64,000 nucleotides of DNA from Myxococcota bacterium (GCA_024276675.1 JAJRWT010000032.1:310001-374000); one strand, 5' to 3'. Positions 1 through 10,053 are shown, counted from the stretch's first letter. The notes: generated from the sequence alone by a model not told the origin. Made by a program: numbers and translations.

Positions 1-728
1 CCCGCACTCCTGCTCTCAGGAAAACTTGCATCCAGCAGAAGCCCCCGCCGGCGTCGAAGCTGCAACACGACCTGCCTTGCCTGCGCAGCGGTGCTTTTCG
101 GGCCGTGGCTGTCCCGCAGGACACGCTCCAGTTCGGTGTAGTCTCCCGGCCGGTGGAAGCCCCGGGAAAGCTGGAACTCTACCTCCAGAATGGCGTAGTG
201 CCCCGGGTCGGACCGGAAGATGCTGTGGCGGTAGCCGAAACCACACTCTGAGTTCCCGAGATCCACCATCTCGTCCAGCCGGATGTCGAAGGCCCTGATC
301 CTGGTGACGGTATCGGAAAGCTCCTGTCCGAAGGCTCCCACGTTCTGGACTGGTGCTGCTCCCACCAGGCCGGGGATGCCGGAGAGGCACTCCAAGCCCG
401 CCAGCCCGCGTCGTGTACAGAGTTCCACCAGGTCGTCCAGTTTCTCGCCGGCGGCACAGGTGACCAACACGCCGGCCCCACTCTGGCGAAACGTGATTCC
501 CCTGCTGCGGATCGCCACCACGGTACCCGGAAAACCTCCATCTGCCACCAACAGGTTGCTCCCGGCCCCCAGGAGCAGCAGGTCATCGCCACTTTCATGT
601 GCGCCGCGTATGGCCTGCACGATCTCCGTTGCGTTGTTGGCCCGGAAGAACGACCCGGCAGGGCCCCCCAGGCCAAAGCTGGTCAAAGACGAAAGAAGTA
701 CCTTTTCGTCTCTGGTAATTTCGTTCAT
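1..728 (-). CDS. murB: UDP-N-acetylenolpyruvoylglucosamine reductase, 3' end cut by window
   Basis: MurB reduces UDP-GlcNAc-enolpyruvate to UDP-MurNAc with NADPH and FAD, in the cytoplasmic part of peptidoglycan synthesis. Reading the minus strand from ATG at 728 gives about 242 residues before the window ends; full-length MurB is about 300-340. The FAD-domain motif GAGSNLL is at residues 54-60. SGIPG followed by VGAAPVQNVGAFGQE is at about 116-135. CGFGYRHSIFR at about 162-172 is the substrate-domain YR(D)S motif of the E. coli-type enzyme. The visible C-terminal part, RRRRGLLLDA then SRSAG, matches the segment before the catalytic serine region, which lies outside the window. It is divergent from the kinase gene at 833, with about 100 bases between them. 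Confidence 0.9.
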   Translation of the reverse strand, partial: MNEITRDEKVLLSSLTSFGLGGPAGSFFRANNATEIVQAIRGAHESGDDLLLLGAGSNLLVADGGFPGTVVAIRSRGITFRQSGAGVLVTCAAGEKLDDLVELCTRRGLAGLECLSGIPGLVGAAPVQNVGAFGQELSDTVTRIRAFDIRLDEMVDLGNSECGFGYRHSIFRSDPGHYAILEVEFQLSRGFHRPGDYTELERVLRDSHGPKSTAAQARQVVLQLRRRRGLLLDASFPESRSA

Positions 729-832
729 GTGGACTCCGTGTTTTCGAGGTACTGTTCCTACTCTATGTCGCCCGTGGCTGACCCGGGCAGAATTGATCAC
801 AGCTCGATGAACCAAGAACACTGACCAGGACC

Positions 833-3800
833 ATGACAACAAGGAGCAACACCAGACTGGGACTCGGCCCATTCTCACTCCTGGCGATGCTTGGAAAGGG
901 TGGCATGTCCGAAGTGTGGTTGGCCCGTCACAGGGAGACGCGGCTCTCCGTGGCTGTGAAGCTGGTGACGGCCAGTTGGGCAAGGGAGTTGGCTGCCGGC
1001 GACCTGCTGCGAAACGAAGTCAGGTCGGTCGCCGCGTTGGAACACCCCGGCATAGTGGCCATGGTCGACTACGGCGAGGTCTCCGAATCCGATGCACGTT
1101 CCCTGGGCAGCCGCTTCCCACCCGGAACACCCTGGTTGGCCATGGAGCTGGTAGACGGTGGTTCCCTGGAATCGTGCTGCGGAATACTGGAATGGCACGG
1201 AATCCACTCCATCCTGCGAGGCCTCCTGGATGCCCTCGCCCACGCCCACGCACGAGCGGTCGTCCATCGAGACATCAAGCCCAGTAACGTGCTCCTCACG
1301 CGCTCCCACCAGGCCCCCCGCCTGACCGACTTTGGCCTGGCCCACGCCACGGACCAACTGGAGTACCGGGACACGGACCGCCCCATCATGGGCACGCCGG
1401 CCTTCATGGCGCCCGAACAATTCGAAAACAGGTGGCGCGACTTCGGCCCCTGGACCGACCTCTACAGCCTGGGTTGCCTCGCCTGGGCCCTGGCATGTGG
1501 ACCCCCCCCATTCGGTGCTTCGGACTCCTTCGAAGGCATGAAGAACGCTCACCTGGAAGCTCCCCTCCCCCCCTTCACCCCACGGGTTGGAGCTGTGGCC
1601 GGCCTCGAGGTCTGGCTTGCGAAACTCCTGGCCAAGAAGCCCGAACATCGCTTTCAGAGGGCTGCCGACGCCGCCTGGGCGCTGGAGGCCCTGTGGCGGG
1701 GCACACATGCTCCACGGCTGCGACGTCCACAGGGAAAAGTGCCTCGAACACGGTCTAGGGCTACGGCAGCACAGCACCTGCATTCCGAATGTTCCCCGAA
1801 TCCGCCCAACCAAGAGGAACCAGCATTCCAACTACCTTCTCCCCCTCTGGATTGGCGGGAGGGCACCACCAGGGCACCGAGGTTTCGCCCCATGGACCTG
1901 GGGCTCGGCCTCTTCTTCCTTCGCACGATACCCTTTTTGGGCCGCGAGCGGGAACGAGATATCATGTGGAGCACTCTCCTGGATGTCCAGAGAGCCGGGA
2001 AGGCCAGGGTGCTGTACCTGGAGGGCCCCGCGGGATACGGCAAGAGCCGCCTTGCCCGGTGGCTCACCCAGAGGGCCCACGAGCTGGGCGCGGCCAATAT
2101 CCTGAAAGCAGTTCACAGCCCAATCCCAGGCCCCGCCGACGGACTGCTCCCCATGCTGGCTCGACACTACCAGTGTGCCGGACTGCCACGTCACGAAGTG
2201 GGCAAGCGACTTGCGAAGGTGCTGGACAAGGGCGGAAACGTCTATCTCAATGAGCACCTTGCCCTGACCGATCTCATCACCCCTCCAGGCTCCTCCACGG
2301 AGACCCACCACGGAACCGCGTTCGCACGTGACAACATCATCCTGAATAGTCATCTGCTCATTCTCCGTTCCATTGGACATGTGGCCGCCGAGAGGCCTGT
2401 AATCCTGTGGCTGGAGGACCTGCACTGCTCGCTGGAGACACTCTGCTTCGTGGAAAAAGCCATGGAAGCACAGGAGAACGAGCCATTCCCCGCGTTGTTT
2501 CTGCTCCTGGCCAGGGACGACAGGCTCGCCGGATCGGAAAAACTGACTACGCTCATCAATTCCGTTCTTTCCCGCCACGACAGCAGGCGAATATACGTGG
2601 GTCCCTTGAAGAGATCCACCCACGCAGAGCTGGTCAGGGTCCACCTGGGGCTGGATGACGACCTGGCACTTCGCGTCGAGGAGCGCACTGCAGGCAATCC
2701 CCTGTTTGCAGTACAGCTCGTACAGGACTGGATCCAGCGCGGCTTGTTGGTCCGGGCGAAAAATGGCTTCACGGTCAAAGATGGCGCCAGGGTGGACCTG
2801 CCCGACAACCTCCACCAGGTGTGGACCAGGACTCTCGACGAGATCCTCGCGCCATGGCCCAGGGAACAGGCCCATGCCCTGGAGATTGCCGCGGTACTGG
2901 GGCAGGAAGTCTACTTGGAGGAATGGCAGGAGGCATGCTCGCAGGAGCAGATCACTGCATCCATGGAGCTGCTGGACACGCTCATCGCACGCAGGTTGGT
3001 CTACGCTGGCGAGGCATACAAATCTTGGTTTTTTACCCATGGGATGCTCAGGGAGAGCCTGGAGAGACGGGCATTCGAAGCAGGCAGGTTGAAGGACCAC
3101 CACATGGCATGTGCTGCCATGTTGCACGGGGGCAGCTCCAACAGGGCACAACAGGAACGCCTGGGCCGCCACCTGGTGGCCGCCTCCGCCTTCGAAGCGT
3201 CGTTGGTGCCACTGAGCGCCGCGGCAAGCAAACGCCTATACAGCGGAGACTCGGCCATTGCAGGAGTTCTGATAGCGGAGCACCGCCGGGCCATCGAAGC
3301 CCTGGAACTCCCTCTGGACGACCCACGATGGGGCGAGACCTGGATCCTGGAGAGCCGCCACAAGCGACTGTTGGGAGACATGAAAAGCGCCGAGGACTGC
3401 GCACTGGAAGCTGAAAAAGCCGCACGGCACCATGGTTGGACCGAGATCAGGGGCCGAGCCCTGGAGCAACGTGGCCGCTTGTGCCGATTGAGGGGCTGCC
3501 TCGACGATGCATGGCATTTTCTCGAGGCAGCAGCCGAGTTGGCCATCATCGCCAATGATCGAGGACTGGAGGCCCTGTGCCAGCAACAACTGGGCTACGT
3601 CCTCGTGGCCAGGGGTGACTTGCAAAGAGCCGGGCAGAGCTTCAGGCACGCCAGAGCCGTTTCCCATGATCTTGGCGATGAGTTGTCCGTCGCACGTTGC
3701 ATGTTGGGACTCTCTCAGGTGGCCCGACAGGAGGGACGGTACAAAAAATCCAACAGCTACCTCAAGAAGGCCCTGGAACGTTTCCACGAGGCGGGTTCCC

Positions 3801-4345
3801 GGGCGGGACTGGCAGGGGTTCTCTTCGGACTTGGTGAACAGGCAAGATTGACTGGAAAACACGATCAGGCACTACAGTACTACGAAAAATCCAGGACGCT
3901 GTTCCAGGAGGTGGGCATGGGCAGCGCGCTGTTGCCCATGGTTGCACTTGCCATGGTCCACGCGGAGTCCGAAAACCACGACAAGGCCATGGAACTCCTG
4001 GAAACCTCCCTGGATGTCGCCCTGCGCCAGGACCGGAAGACCATAATCGCCACCATCCACGCGGCGATGCTGCCGGGTCTTGCCGTTCAGGGAAGATGGA
4101 AGGAACTGGACAATCACCTGGAGCACCTTGATCGTATCATGGCCAGTACACGTTTCGTGGACCTGGACATCGCCCTGATGTGCCTGAAAGCTGCCGGGAC
4201 TGCCATCACATCCCACAGCATCGTCCACGCCCGCAAGATGCTTCGACTCGCCGACAGCCAGTTGGAAAGCCTCAATCGGCAAGACGCAAGGTCAGAGGTG
4301 CTGGAGTACATGGCCAGGTTGCCCCAGCTTTCAGGATCAACATGA
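833..4345 (+). CDS. Ser/Thr protein kinase fused to AAA ATPase and TPR repeats
   Basis: This is a 1170-residue signalling protein. The N-terminal kinase domain has the glycine loop LGKGGMSEVW at about 20-29, the ATP lysine in AVK at 43, the catalytic loop HRDIKPSN at about 145, DFG at about 165 and the activation segment GTPAFMAPEQ. All key kinase residues are present. A linker leads to a P-loop ATPase module with Walker A GPAGYGKS at about 398 and a Walker B-like ILWLEDLH at about 525. The last 400 residues are helical and look like TPR repeats (for example YYEKSRTLFQEVG). Kinase-AAA-TPR fusions of this kind (PknK-like) are known as bacterial signalling hubs. No DNA-binding domain or membrane segment is obvious. 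It is convergent with the PilT-like gene, with only 50 bases between the ends. Input and target are unknown. Confidence 0.85.
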   Translation: MTTRSNTRLGLGPFSLLAMLGKGGMSEVWLARHRETRLSVAVKLVTASWARELAAGDLLRNEVRSVAALEHPGIVAMVDYGEVSESDARSLGSRFPPGTPWLAMELVDGGSLESCCGILEWHGIHSILRGLLDALAHAHARAVVHRDIKPSNVLLTRSHQAPRLTDFGLAHATDQLEYRDTDRPIMGTPAFMAPEQFENRWRDFGPWTDLYSLGCLAWALACGPPPFGASDSFEGMKNAHLEAPLPPFTPRVGAVAGLEVWLAKLLAKKPEHRFQRAADAAWALEALWRGTHAPRLRRPQGKVPRTRSRATAAQHLHSECSPNPPNQEEPAFQLPSPPLDWREGTTRAPRFRPMDLGLGLFFLRTIPFLGRERERDIMWSTLLDVQRAGKARVLYLEGPAGYGKSRLARWLTQRAHELGAANILKAVHSPIPGPADGLLPMLARHYQCAGLPRHEVGKRLAKVLDKGGNVYLNEHLALTDLITPPGSSTETHHGTAFARDNIILNSHLLILRSIGHVAAERPVILWLEDLHCSLETLCFVEKAMEAQENEPFPALFLLLARDDRLAGSEKLTTLINSVLSRHDSRRIYVGPLKRSTHAELVRVHLGLDDDLALRVEERTAGNPLFAVQLVQDWIQRGLLVRAKNGFTVKDGARVDLPDNLHQVWTRTLDEILAPWPREQAHALEIAAVLGQEVYLEEWQEACSQEQITASMELLDTLIARRLVYAGEAYKSWFFTHGMLRESLERRAFEAGRLKDHHMACAAMLHGGSSNRAQQERLGRHLVAASAFEASLVPLSAAASKRLYSGDSAIAGVLIAEHRRAIEALELPLDDPRWGETWILESRHKRLLGDMKSAEDCALEAEKAARHHGWTEIRGRALEQRGRLCRLRGCLDDAWHFLEAAAELAIIANDRGLEALCQQQLGYVLVARGDLQRAGQSFRHARAVSHDLGDELSVARCMLGLSQVARQEGRYKKSNSYLKKALERFHEAGSRAGLAGVLFGLGEQARLTGKHDQALQYYEKSRTLFQEVGMGSALLPMVALAMVHAESENHDKAMELLETSLDVALRQDRKTIIATIHAAMLPGLAVQGRWKELDNHLEHLDRIMASTRFVDLDIALMCLKAAGTAITSHSIVHARKMLRLADSQLESLNRQDARSEVLEYMARLPQLSGST

Positions 4346-4395
4346 TTACCGCGAAGCCCGGATCCTGTTTCTTTGCTGCCTACGGTACCGTCGTA

Positions 4396-6582
4396 CTACG
4401 GCCTGGGACCCAGGGTAGACACGTTGCGGGCATGAGAAGCCGCATCATCCCACGAGACCAGGTCTTCTTCCACCAGCCCCTTCAGGTAGCGATCCAGGGT
4501 GATCATCCCTGCTTCCCGAGAGCCTTCCAGGGTGGTCAGCAGTTGGTGGACCCGGTTTTCACGAATGATGGCCCGCACGGCTGTCGTGGCCACCATTATT
4601 TCGAAGGCTGGAATCCGCCCGGGGTCGTTCTTTCTGGGCAACAGGCGCTGAGAGACGACCCCCACCAGGACCGCGGCTAGCTGCGCCCGGATCTGCCCCT
4701 GTTGATGGGAAGGAAACACGTCCACGATGCGGTCCACGGTCTGGGGCGCATCGTTGCTGTGAAGAGTGGCCAACACCAGGTGGCCGGTCTCGGCGGCGGT
4801 CAAGGCCGCCGCCATGGTTTCCTGGTCGCGCATTTCGCCCACCAGCACCACGTCCGGATCCTGCCTCAATATGTACTTGAGGGCGGCTGCAAAGGAATGG
4901 GTATCGGAGTGGACTTCTCGCTGGTCCACGGTGGCTCTACGGCTGACGTGGACGTATTCGACCGGGTCTTCTATGGTCAGGATGCGGCAGGCACGGCTGC
5001 GATTGATGCGGTCGAGAAGGCAGGCCAGGGTGGTGGTCTTGCCGGAGCCGGTTGGCCCCACGACCAGCAACAGCCCCTGGGATGCCTGCCCGAGGCTGAG
5101 CAATGCCTGGGGAAGAGCCAACTCGCGCTCGTCGGGTATCTGGCAGGGTATTGCCCTGAGAGCCATGGCGATCCTGCCACTCTGGTGGTAGGCGTTGATG
5201 CGAAAGCGGCGCCCGTCCTGGGTCGAAACCGCAAAGTCCAGCTCCCTTTCAAGTTCGAAAGCGGAACGTTGACGCACAGTCAGGATGGAATGGAGCAAGG
5301 CTCGCATGTCTGCGGCATTGAGAGGCTCCTGGTCCAGAGGCTTCAGCGCCCCCAGCACCCTGATCATGGGAGGCCGCCCTTCGGTGAGATGCAGGTCGGA
5401 GGCACCGGCGTCCATGGCCTCGGCTACCAGCGACTTCATGTCGATGTTGCCCATGGACTGCGAGTCATCGCTGGCACGAAGCGAGGCCACCCCCGTACTC
5501 ATTCCCCGGGCCAACATCCCGAACTCGTCAGGATTGGGTGAGAAAGCCAATCCCACGTCGTAGGTGATGACATCCGCCTGGTACAGTTCTACGAGAGATT
5601 GGTTGAAGGTTCTCATGGAAGGGTCTGTGGATGACTGGATCAGGTCTCGCAGGTCGTCCACCCGCTGCTCTCTCACCAGACGAGCAACAGCCGGGCTGCA
5701 GATCATGCTCTCCATGGCCACTATGCGACCATTGCCGTCCCTGCGTGGTACCAGGCGCTGAGAGATCACTCCCTGCAGGGAGAGAGAAAGCTCCAGGGCT
5801 GCTTGCGTCCTGCGATGCTCCGGGTAGAAGTTCAAAATGCGTTGTACGGCCTGGTGAGCGGCCATGGTGTGGAGGGTTCCCATCACCAGGTGCCCGGTCA
5901 ACGCGGCAGACACGGCCACCTGGGCGGTTTCCAGTTCCCGGATCTCTCCGATTAGAATCACGTCCGGGCTCTGCCGAAGAACCTGCCGAAGAGCCACCTG
6001 GAAAGACTGCGTGTCGGTTCCCACCTCTCGCTGACTGACGCGTGAGAGGTGATCCCTGTGTACAAACTCGATGGGGTCTTCGATTGTGACCACGTGCGCA
6101 TGACGATGGGTGTTTATGTGGTGGATCATGGCGGCCATGGTGGTGGACTTGCCTGCTCCGGTGGCTCCCGTGACCAGGACCAGCCCCTGTCGCTTCTGTG
6201 CCAGTACCCTGGCGATTTCGGGAAGATTCAGTTCTTCGAAGCTCAGCTCTCCCGAAGGCAAGGCCCTGGCAACCATTGACAGGCGCCCCATCTGACGGCC
6301 GAAATTGAGCCGAAAGCGACGACCGGATGCCAGGTTCAGTCCCACATCCAGATCCCCAAGGGATTCCAGCCGCATCCGGGCTGGGGGAAGCAGGTGGTTT
6401 TCCAGGAACTCCCGGAAGTCTTCGGCGCTAGTTGGAGCAAGGTCGAGAGCCCTCAACACGCCGTTGCGCCTGATGGAGGGAGGCCTTCCCTCGCACAGAA
6501 ACAGGTCCGAAGCACCCATACGTTCCATCGTGCCAAGGAGTCTTTCGATGCTTGGAGCTGGTGGTGGCCCCGTTCTGGTCAT
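4396..6582 (-). CDS. tandem double PilT-like retraction ATPase
   Basis: PilT is a hexameric ATPase that retracts type IV pili and normally has about 340-370 residues. This protein has 728 and contains two complete PilT-like halves. Half one opens with GASDLFLCEGRPP and half two, from about residue 378, with GASDLHLTEGRPP. Each has its own Walker A (GATGAGKSTT at about 138, GPTGSGKTTT at about 508), Asp box (TIEDPIEFVH, TIEDPVEYVH), Walker B (DVILIGEIRELET, DVVLVGEMRDQET) and His box (GTLHT, ATLHS). The C-terminal AIRNLIRE-type motif is degenerate in half one (AVARLVREQ) and closer in half two (AVRAIIREN). No active-site loss is obvious in either half. No pilin or other pilus gene is nearby. 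The ATG at 6582 is the first start. No good Shine-Dalgarno was seen. Confidence 0.88.
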   Translation of the reverse strand: MTRTGPPPAPSIERLLGTMERMGASDLFLCEGRPPSIRRNGVLRALDLAPTSAEDFREFLENHLLPPARMRLESLGDLDVGLNLASGRRFRLNFGRQMGRLSMVARALPSGELSFEELNLPEIARVLAQKRQGLVLVTGATGAGKSTTMAAMIHHINTHRHAHVVTIEDPIEFVHRDHLSRVSQREVGTDTQSFQVALRQVLRQSPDVILIGEIRELETAQVAVSAALTGHLVMGTLHTMAAHQAVQRILNFYPEHRRTQAALELSLSLQGVISQRLVPRRDGNGRIVAMESMICSPAVARLVREQRVDDLRDLIQSSTDPSMRTFNQSLVELYQADVITYDVGLAFSPNPDEFGMLARGMSTGVASLRASDDSQSMGNIDMKSLVAEAMDAGASDLHLTEGRPPMIRVLGALKPLDQEPLNAADMRALLHSILTVRQRSAFELERELDFAVSTQDGRRFRINAYHQSGRIAMALRAIPCQIPDERELALPQALLSLGQASQGLLLVVGPTGSGKTTTLACLLDRINRSRACRILTIEDPVEYVHVSRRATVDQREVHSDTHSFAAALKYILRQDPDVVLVGEMRDQETMAAALTAAETGHLVLATLHSNDAPQTVDRIVDVFPSHQQGQIRAQLAAVLVGVVSQRLLPRKNDPGRIPAFEIMVATTAVRAIIRENRVHQLLTTLEGSREAGMITLDRYLKGLVEEDLVSWDDAASHARNVSTLGPRP

Positions 6583-6721
6583 GGCAAGAGAATTATCTGC
6601 TCACCCGCCCAGGAGCAAACCCGGAAACAGGTACGAACCTCCTGGGAGCAGGCCGGGGGCATCCGCCAGAGCCCTGCTGCTCCAGCGCTGGCCCGCACCT
6701 TCGGTCATCCGGAAAGGGGCC

Positions 6722-6779
6722 CAACGAGCGGCTCGTTGCCAGGGTCTGGCGGTTGATGAACTGCAAAGTTCCAGTTCAT
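6722..6779. other. two short inverted repeats between convergently spaced genes
   Basis: CAACGAGC-G-GCTCGTTG (6722-6738) is a perfect 8-bp palindrome around one base. ATGAACTG and CAGTTCAT (6756-6763 and 6772-6779) form an 8-bp stem with an 8-base loop that overlaps the stop codon of the next minus-strand gene. Neither is followed by a T tract, so they are only weak candidates for a terminator after the acyltransferase-like gene. Confidence 0.35.
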
Positions 6780-8029
6780 GAAGCCCGGGCACGTTCTTCC
6801 TGGCCCAGGCTGTCGGAGAGCGCGCTGGCGATGGTCATGAGGACGGAATCCAGGCGCCCGTCGGTGGCCAGGGCATTGGGTGCCGATGCGCAGAACTCCA
6901 CGCCTTCCCGGTCACCCACCAGCGTGACGAAGAGCGGCAGCCCCGGACTTCCTGGAGGTATGAAGAAGGCACGCTGAGCCTGGAAGCCCCTTCCCGAAAA
7001 ATGGGCCAGGTCGATGCGACCCAGGTTGCTCAAGGTGGCGGAAGTGCTGAAGATGCCGTCTTTCAGGCTCTTGTTTGCTGCTTGCCGGCCCATGCGGGCC
7101 AGTTGGGAGATGGGAACCCACCTGGCAAAAGAAGCCGCCTTGGTGAAAGCAGCTTCCGAGCGCCCGTTCAAAGATTCCTGAATGTTCAGGGCGACGGATT
7201 CCAGGGGGTTGTTCTTGTGGAGATGCTCGGAGATGTCTATTCGGATGAGGCCCGTGAGATTGGCACTGCTGCGCAGGCCGTTGAGCAGACGCCTGAGATC
7301 CACGGGGATGTCTACTCTGAAGTTGTCGTACCTGGTCAAGCAGGCGTGGCGGGCCAGTGCCACTGCAATCTGGCTGGATACTCGGTGGAAATTGATACCC
7401 TGCACACGGATTCTCTTCCACGTTACGCCAAACGGGGCCTGTCGAGGCTTGCCGGTGGGCGCCACGCAATTGCGCCGGGGGCTTGGCTCGGCGGGGACAT
7501 CCAGGTCCCTGGCGACCATTTCGTCGTTGGGCATTCCGATGACGACCGCCGGAAGCGGCTCACCGCGCAGAGCCGCGAAGATCCCCTTGGCGAACAGGAT
7601 GGTGCCCGCGCCATCCATGGAACCGTGGTGGGTTCTTACCACCAGGCGCGTTGGGTCGCCATGTACCAGGATGAGTTCCGACGTGGGGCCTTGCAGGGGA
7701 TCCAGAGGTTCCTGCAGAAACCACGCGCCGTCGGGGCCGTTCCCGTCCCAACCCGAGCCGTCAACTTCGCGAAAACGTGGATATGGACCATCCGCGACCC
7801 AACGGCTCTGGCTGAGAACACCCTTCAGCCGCACCCTGATACCGGGTTGGGCCGCCGCCACACTTTCCAGGAGTTGGTCCCAGGAACTACCCCCGCCAGG
7901 GGTCGGGATCCCCTCCCCTTCGAGAACCATCTGGTTGACGAAGGGGGGAGAGACCATGTCGGCTGCCAGCCAGATACGTTCAGTACCGGAAACAGGGCGC
8001 GATAGTACGTCTGTCCATTTCTTGGCCAT
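6776..8029 (-). CDS. condensation-domain-type acyltransferase
   Basis: This 417-residue protein carries THHGSMDG, which fits the HHxxxDG active-site motif of the chloramphenicol-acetyltransferase/condensation superfamily. The family includes NRPS condensation domains, PapA-type acyltransferases, alcohol acetyltransferases and wax ester synthases. The catalytic His is the second one of the motif. A C-terminal stretch (SATLSNLGRIDL) resembles the conserved latch/floor region of these folds (NLG after a Ser/Thr-rich strand). It stands alone, with no carrier protein or adenylation domain, so it probably uses acyl-CoA or a diffusible alcohol or amine. The ATG at 8029 is chosen because AGGAAG lies about 12 bases upstream and the family homology starts there. 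A longer reading to 8110 is possible. The substrate cannot be told from sequence. Confidence 0.7.
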   Translation of the reverse strand: MAKKWTDVLSRPVSGTERIWLAADMVSPPFVNQMVLEGEGIPTPGGGSSWDQLLESVAAAQPGIRVRLKGVLSQSRWVADGPYPRFREVDGSGWDGNGPDGAWFLQEPLDPLQGPTSELILVHGDPTRLVVRTHHGSMDGAGTILFAKGIFAALRGEPLPAVVIGMPNDEMVARDLDVPAEPSPRRNCVAPTGKPRQAPFGVTWKRIRVQGINFHRVSSQIAVALARHACLTRYDNFRVDIPVDLRRLLNGLRSSANLTGLIRIDISEHLHKNNPLESVALNIQESLNGRSEAAFTKAASFARWVPISQLARMGRQAANKSLKDGIFSTSATLSNLGRIDLAHFSGRGFQAQRAFFIPPGSPGLPLFVTLVGDREGVEFCASAPNALATDGRLDSVLMTIASALSDSLGQEERARAS

Positions 8030-8262
8030 GGTAGAAGCCAACTTCCTACAATATCGGTGCACTGGCAAGCGTTTTCTGGCAATCCGCAAATATGAACTGA
8101 CCCTGAACATGCCTGGCGACAGGTTACGAATGGCCTCTCCGCAGCCCCATACGCGTGAAACCCGCCCAATAGCCCAGAAGCGTGGCGTTGGCCATAGTCA
8201 GTTTTGAGTCCTGGCAGTATATTGACCTGTGCACCATGCCACCAGGTACAGGCCCACCTGAA

Positions 8263-10053
8263 ATGCCCCTCAAAACCGCCTCATTCAACTCCGTTGCAGG
8301 TACACTGCAGTTGTTTCCCGCTAGCCGTACTGGTCTCGCGATGGCCTTGCTCCTGACTGCCTGCTCTCCGGATATACCGGTAGTGGACCAACTCGTGAGT
8401 CCCCGGGACAGTGGCGCCCACAATACCGAAGACTCGGATACCAATCGGGCAGATGATTCCACCGGCAACCCGGACACGGCCGCCGGCCTTCCCGCCACCG
8501 AGACCATTCGTTCGGCCCTGGTGGAGCCTCTCTTCGATCCTCCCGGCGGAGGATTCGTGGGGTCGGTGACAGTGACCATCTCCGCCTCCCAACCGGGCGG
8601 CCAGGTGTACGCCTGCAAGGCCATGCCGGCTTCCACCTGCAAGCTGGAACCCTACAAGGTTCCCCTGGCCCTGCACGCCTCCACCATTGTCCACGCCCGC
8701 GTGGATCTGCCGGGCACACTGGGCGAAGAACGAGCACGTTCCTACATTTCCATCGACCCGAGCCTGCAAGACTTCAGCTCCGACATACCACTCCTGGTCT
8801 TCTGGACGGATCTCACCGCGCCCACATCATCCACTCGTGTGCCAATGGGGCTGGATGTCTTCGAACCATCGCCCCACCGCACCAGCCTACTGGACATTCC
8901 TTCCCACAGCGGTCGTTGCGGCCTGAAGGTACGGGGCTCGTCATCCGTGTCCCAGGCCAAACGGCCCTACGACCTTGAGCTTTGGCAGGCTGACTCTGAA
9001 GAGGACCGCAAGGAAGTCATGCTGGGCATGCCCGCCGAGGCAGACTGGGTGCTCTACGCCCCCTACTACTACGACGAAGCGCTGATCCGAAACGCCCTTG
9101 GCTACGAGCTGAGCAACAACATCGGGCGCTACGCACCGCGCACGGCCTTTGCCGAACTCTTCGTGGCCGAGGGGGGAGCGCCTGTTTCCATGTCCGATTA
9201 CGTAGGGGTCTACTCCCTCGTGGAAGAGATCGAACAAGGCGAGAACCGCGTGGACGTGAGCGAGATCCAGCCCGACGATGTCTCGTGGCCCGAAATCAGC
9301 GGGGGCTACGTGTTCAAGCGTGATCGAACCGGCTCCGGCGAATCCGGTTTCTACGTGGGCACCGCCGGTGGAGCCTTCAGCTTTTCATACCCCCTGGTGG
9401 CGGTGGACCCCGAGGAAGACGAGCTGGCAGACGAACAGAGCGACTACCTGTGCGAAGAAATCGACGACATGGCCTGGGCGCTCGCTGCCGACGATTTCAC
9501 GAGTCCCTACACGGGCCGTCACTACACGCAGATCCTGGACCGGGACTCATGGATCGACCACAACATCTTGAACATCCTGGTGAAGAACCCCGACGCCTTC
9601 CGCCTGAGCGGCTACATGTCCAAGGATCGGGGAGGCCCCATCAGCGCCGGCCCCCTCTGGGATCTTGACCGCACGATGGGGGCCAACGACTACCGGGCCA
9701 CGGATCCCACCTACTGGGACGCATCCAATCTCACCTCCGACACCACCGAGGCATTCACCTGGGGTTGGTACTCGCGCATGTTCGATGACCCCGTGTTCCG
9801 GGATGCCTACTGGGCACGCTGGACCGAGCTGCTGGACGGCGAGCTGAGCGAAGAGAGTATTCTTGCAGTGGTGGACAGGATGGCCGATGAGCTGGATGAA
9901 TCCGCGGATCGCAACTACACGCGATGGAGCGCCTACTCCGACGGCTTCGACACCGAAATCGAAAATCTCCGTACCTGGTTGTCCCAGAGGGTGGCATGGA
10001 TAGCCGCCTGCATCGACTCCCTGGAAGATCCCCGCACCTGCACCGGCGACTGA
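8263..10053 (+). CDS. secreted CotH-family lipoprotein with chitobiase-like C-terminal-type domain
   Basis: The protein of about 596 residues has a lipoprotein signal ending in LLLTAC. A linker rich in Asp, Ser and Thr follows the lipid Cys. An Ig-like module comes next (EPLFDPPGGGF then VTVTISA), of the type often called chitobiase/hexosaminidase C-terminal. The rest matches the CotH family, an atypical kinase fold first described in spore-coat protein H. Visible signatures are LRNA-like LIRNALGYELSNNIG, DYVGVYSLVEEIEQ, GGYVFKRDR and GPLWDLDRTMG, where the Asp-Arg pair lies in the metal/ATP site. CotH proteins phosphorylate secreted proteins in spores, but their role in Gram-negative bacteria is poorly known. 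The ATG at 8263 is used. A TTG at 8311 would give a more typical short signal peptide. Confidence 0.8.
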   Translation: MPLKTASFNSVAGTLQLFPASRTGLAMALLLTACSPDIPVVDQLVSPRDSGAHNTEDSDTNRADDSTGNPDTAAGLPATETIRSALVEPLFDPPGGGFVGSVTVTISASQPGGQVYACKAMPASTCKLEPYKVPLALHASTIVHARVDLPGTLGEERARSYISIDPSLQDFSSDIPLLVFWTDLTAPTSSTRVPMGLDVFEPSPHRTSLLDIPSHSGRCGLKVRGSSSVSQAKRPYDLELWQADSEEDRKEVMLGMPAEADWVLYAPYYYDEALIRNALGYELSNNIGRYAPRTAFAELFVAEGGAPVSMSDYVGVYSLVEEIEQGENRVDVSEIQPDDVSWPEISGGYVFKRDRTGSGESGFYVGTAGGAFSFSYPLVAVDPEEDELADEQSDYLCEEIDDMAWALAADDFTSPYTGRHYTQILDRDSWIDHNILNILVKNPDAFRLSGYMSKDRGGPISAGPLWDLDRTMGANDYRATDPTYWDASNLTSDTTEAFTWGWYSRMFDDPVFRDAYWARWTELLDGELSEESILAVVDRMADELDESADRNYTRWSAYSDGFDTEIENLRTWLSQRVAWIAACIDSLEDPRTCTGD

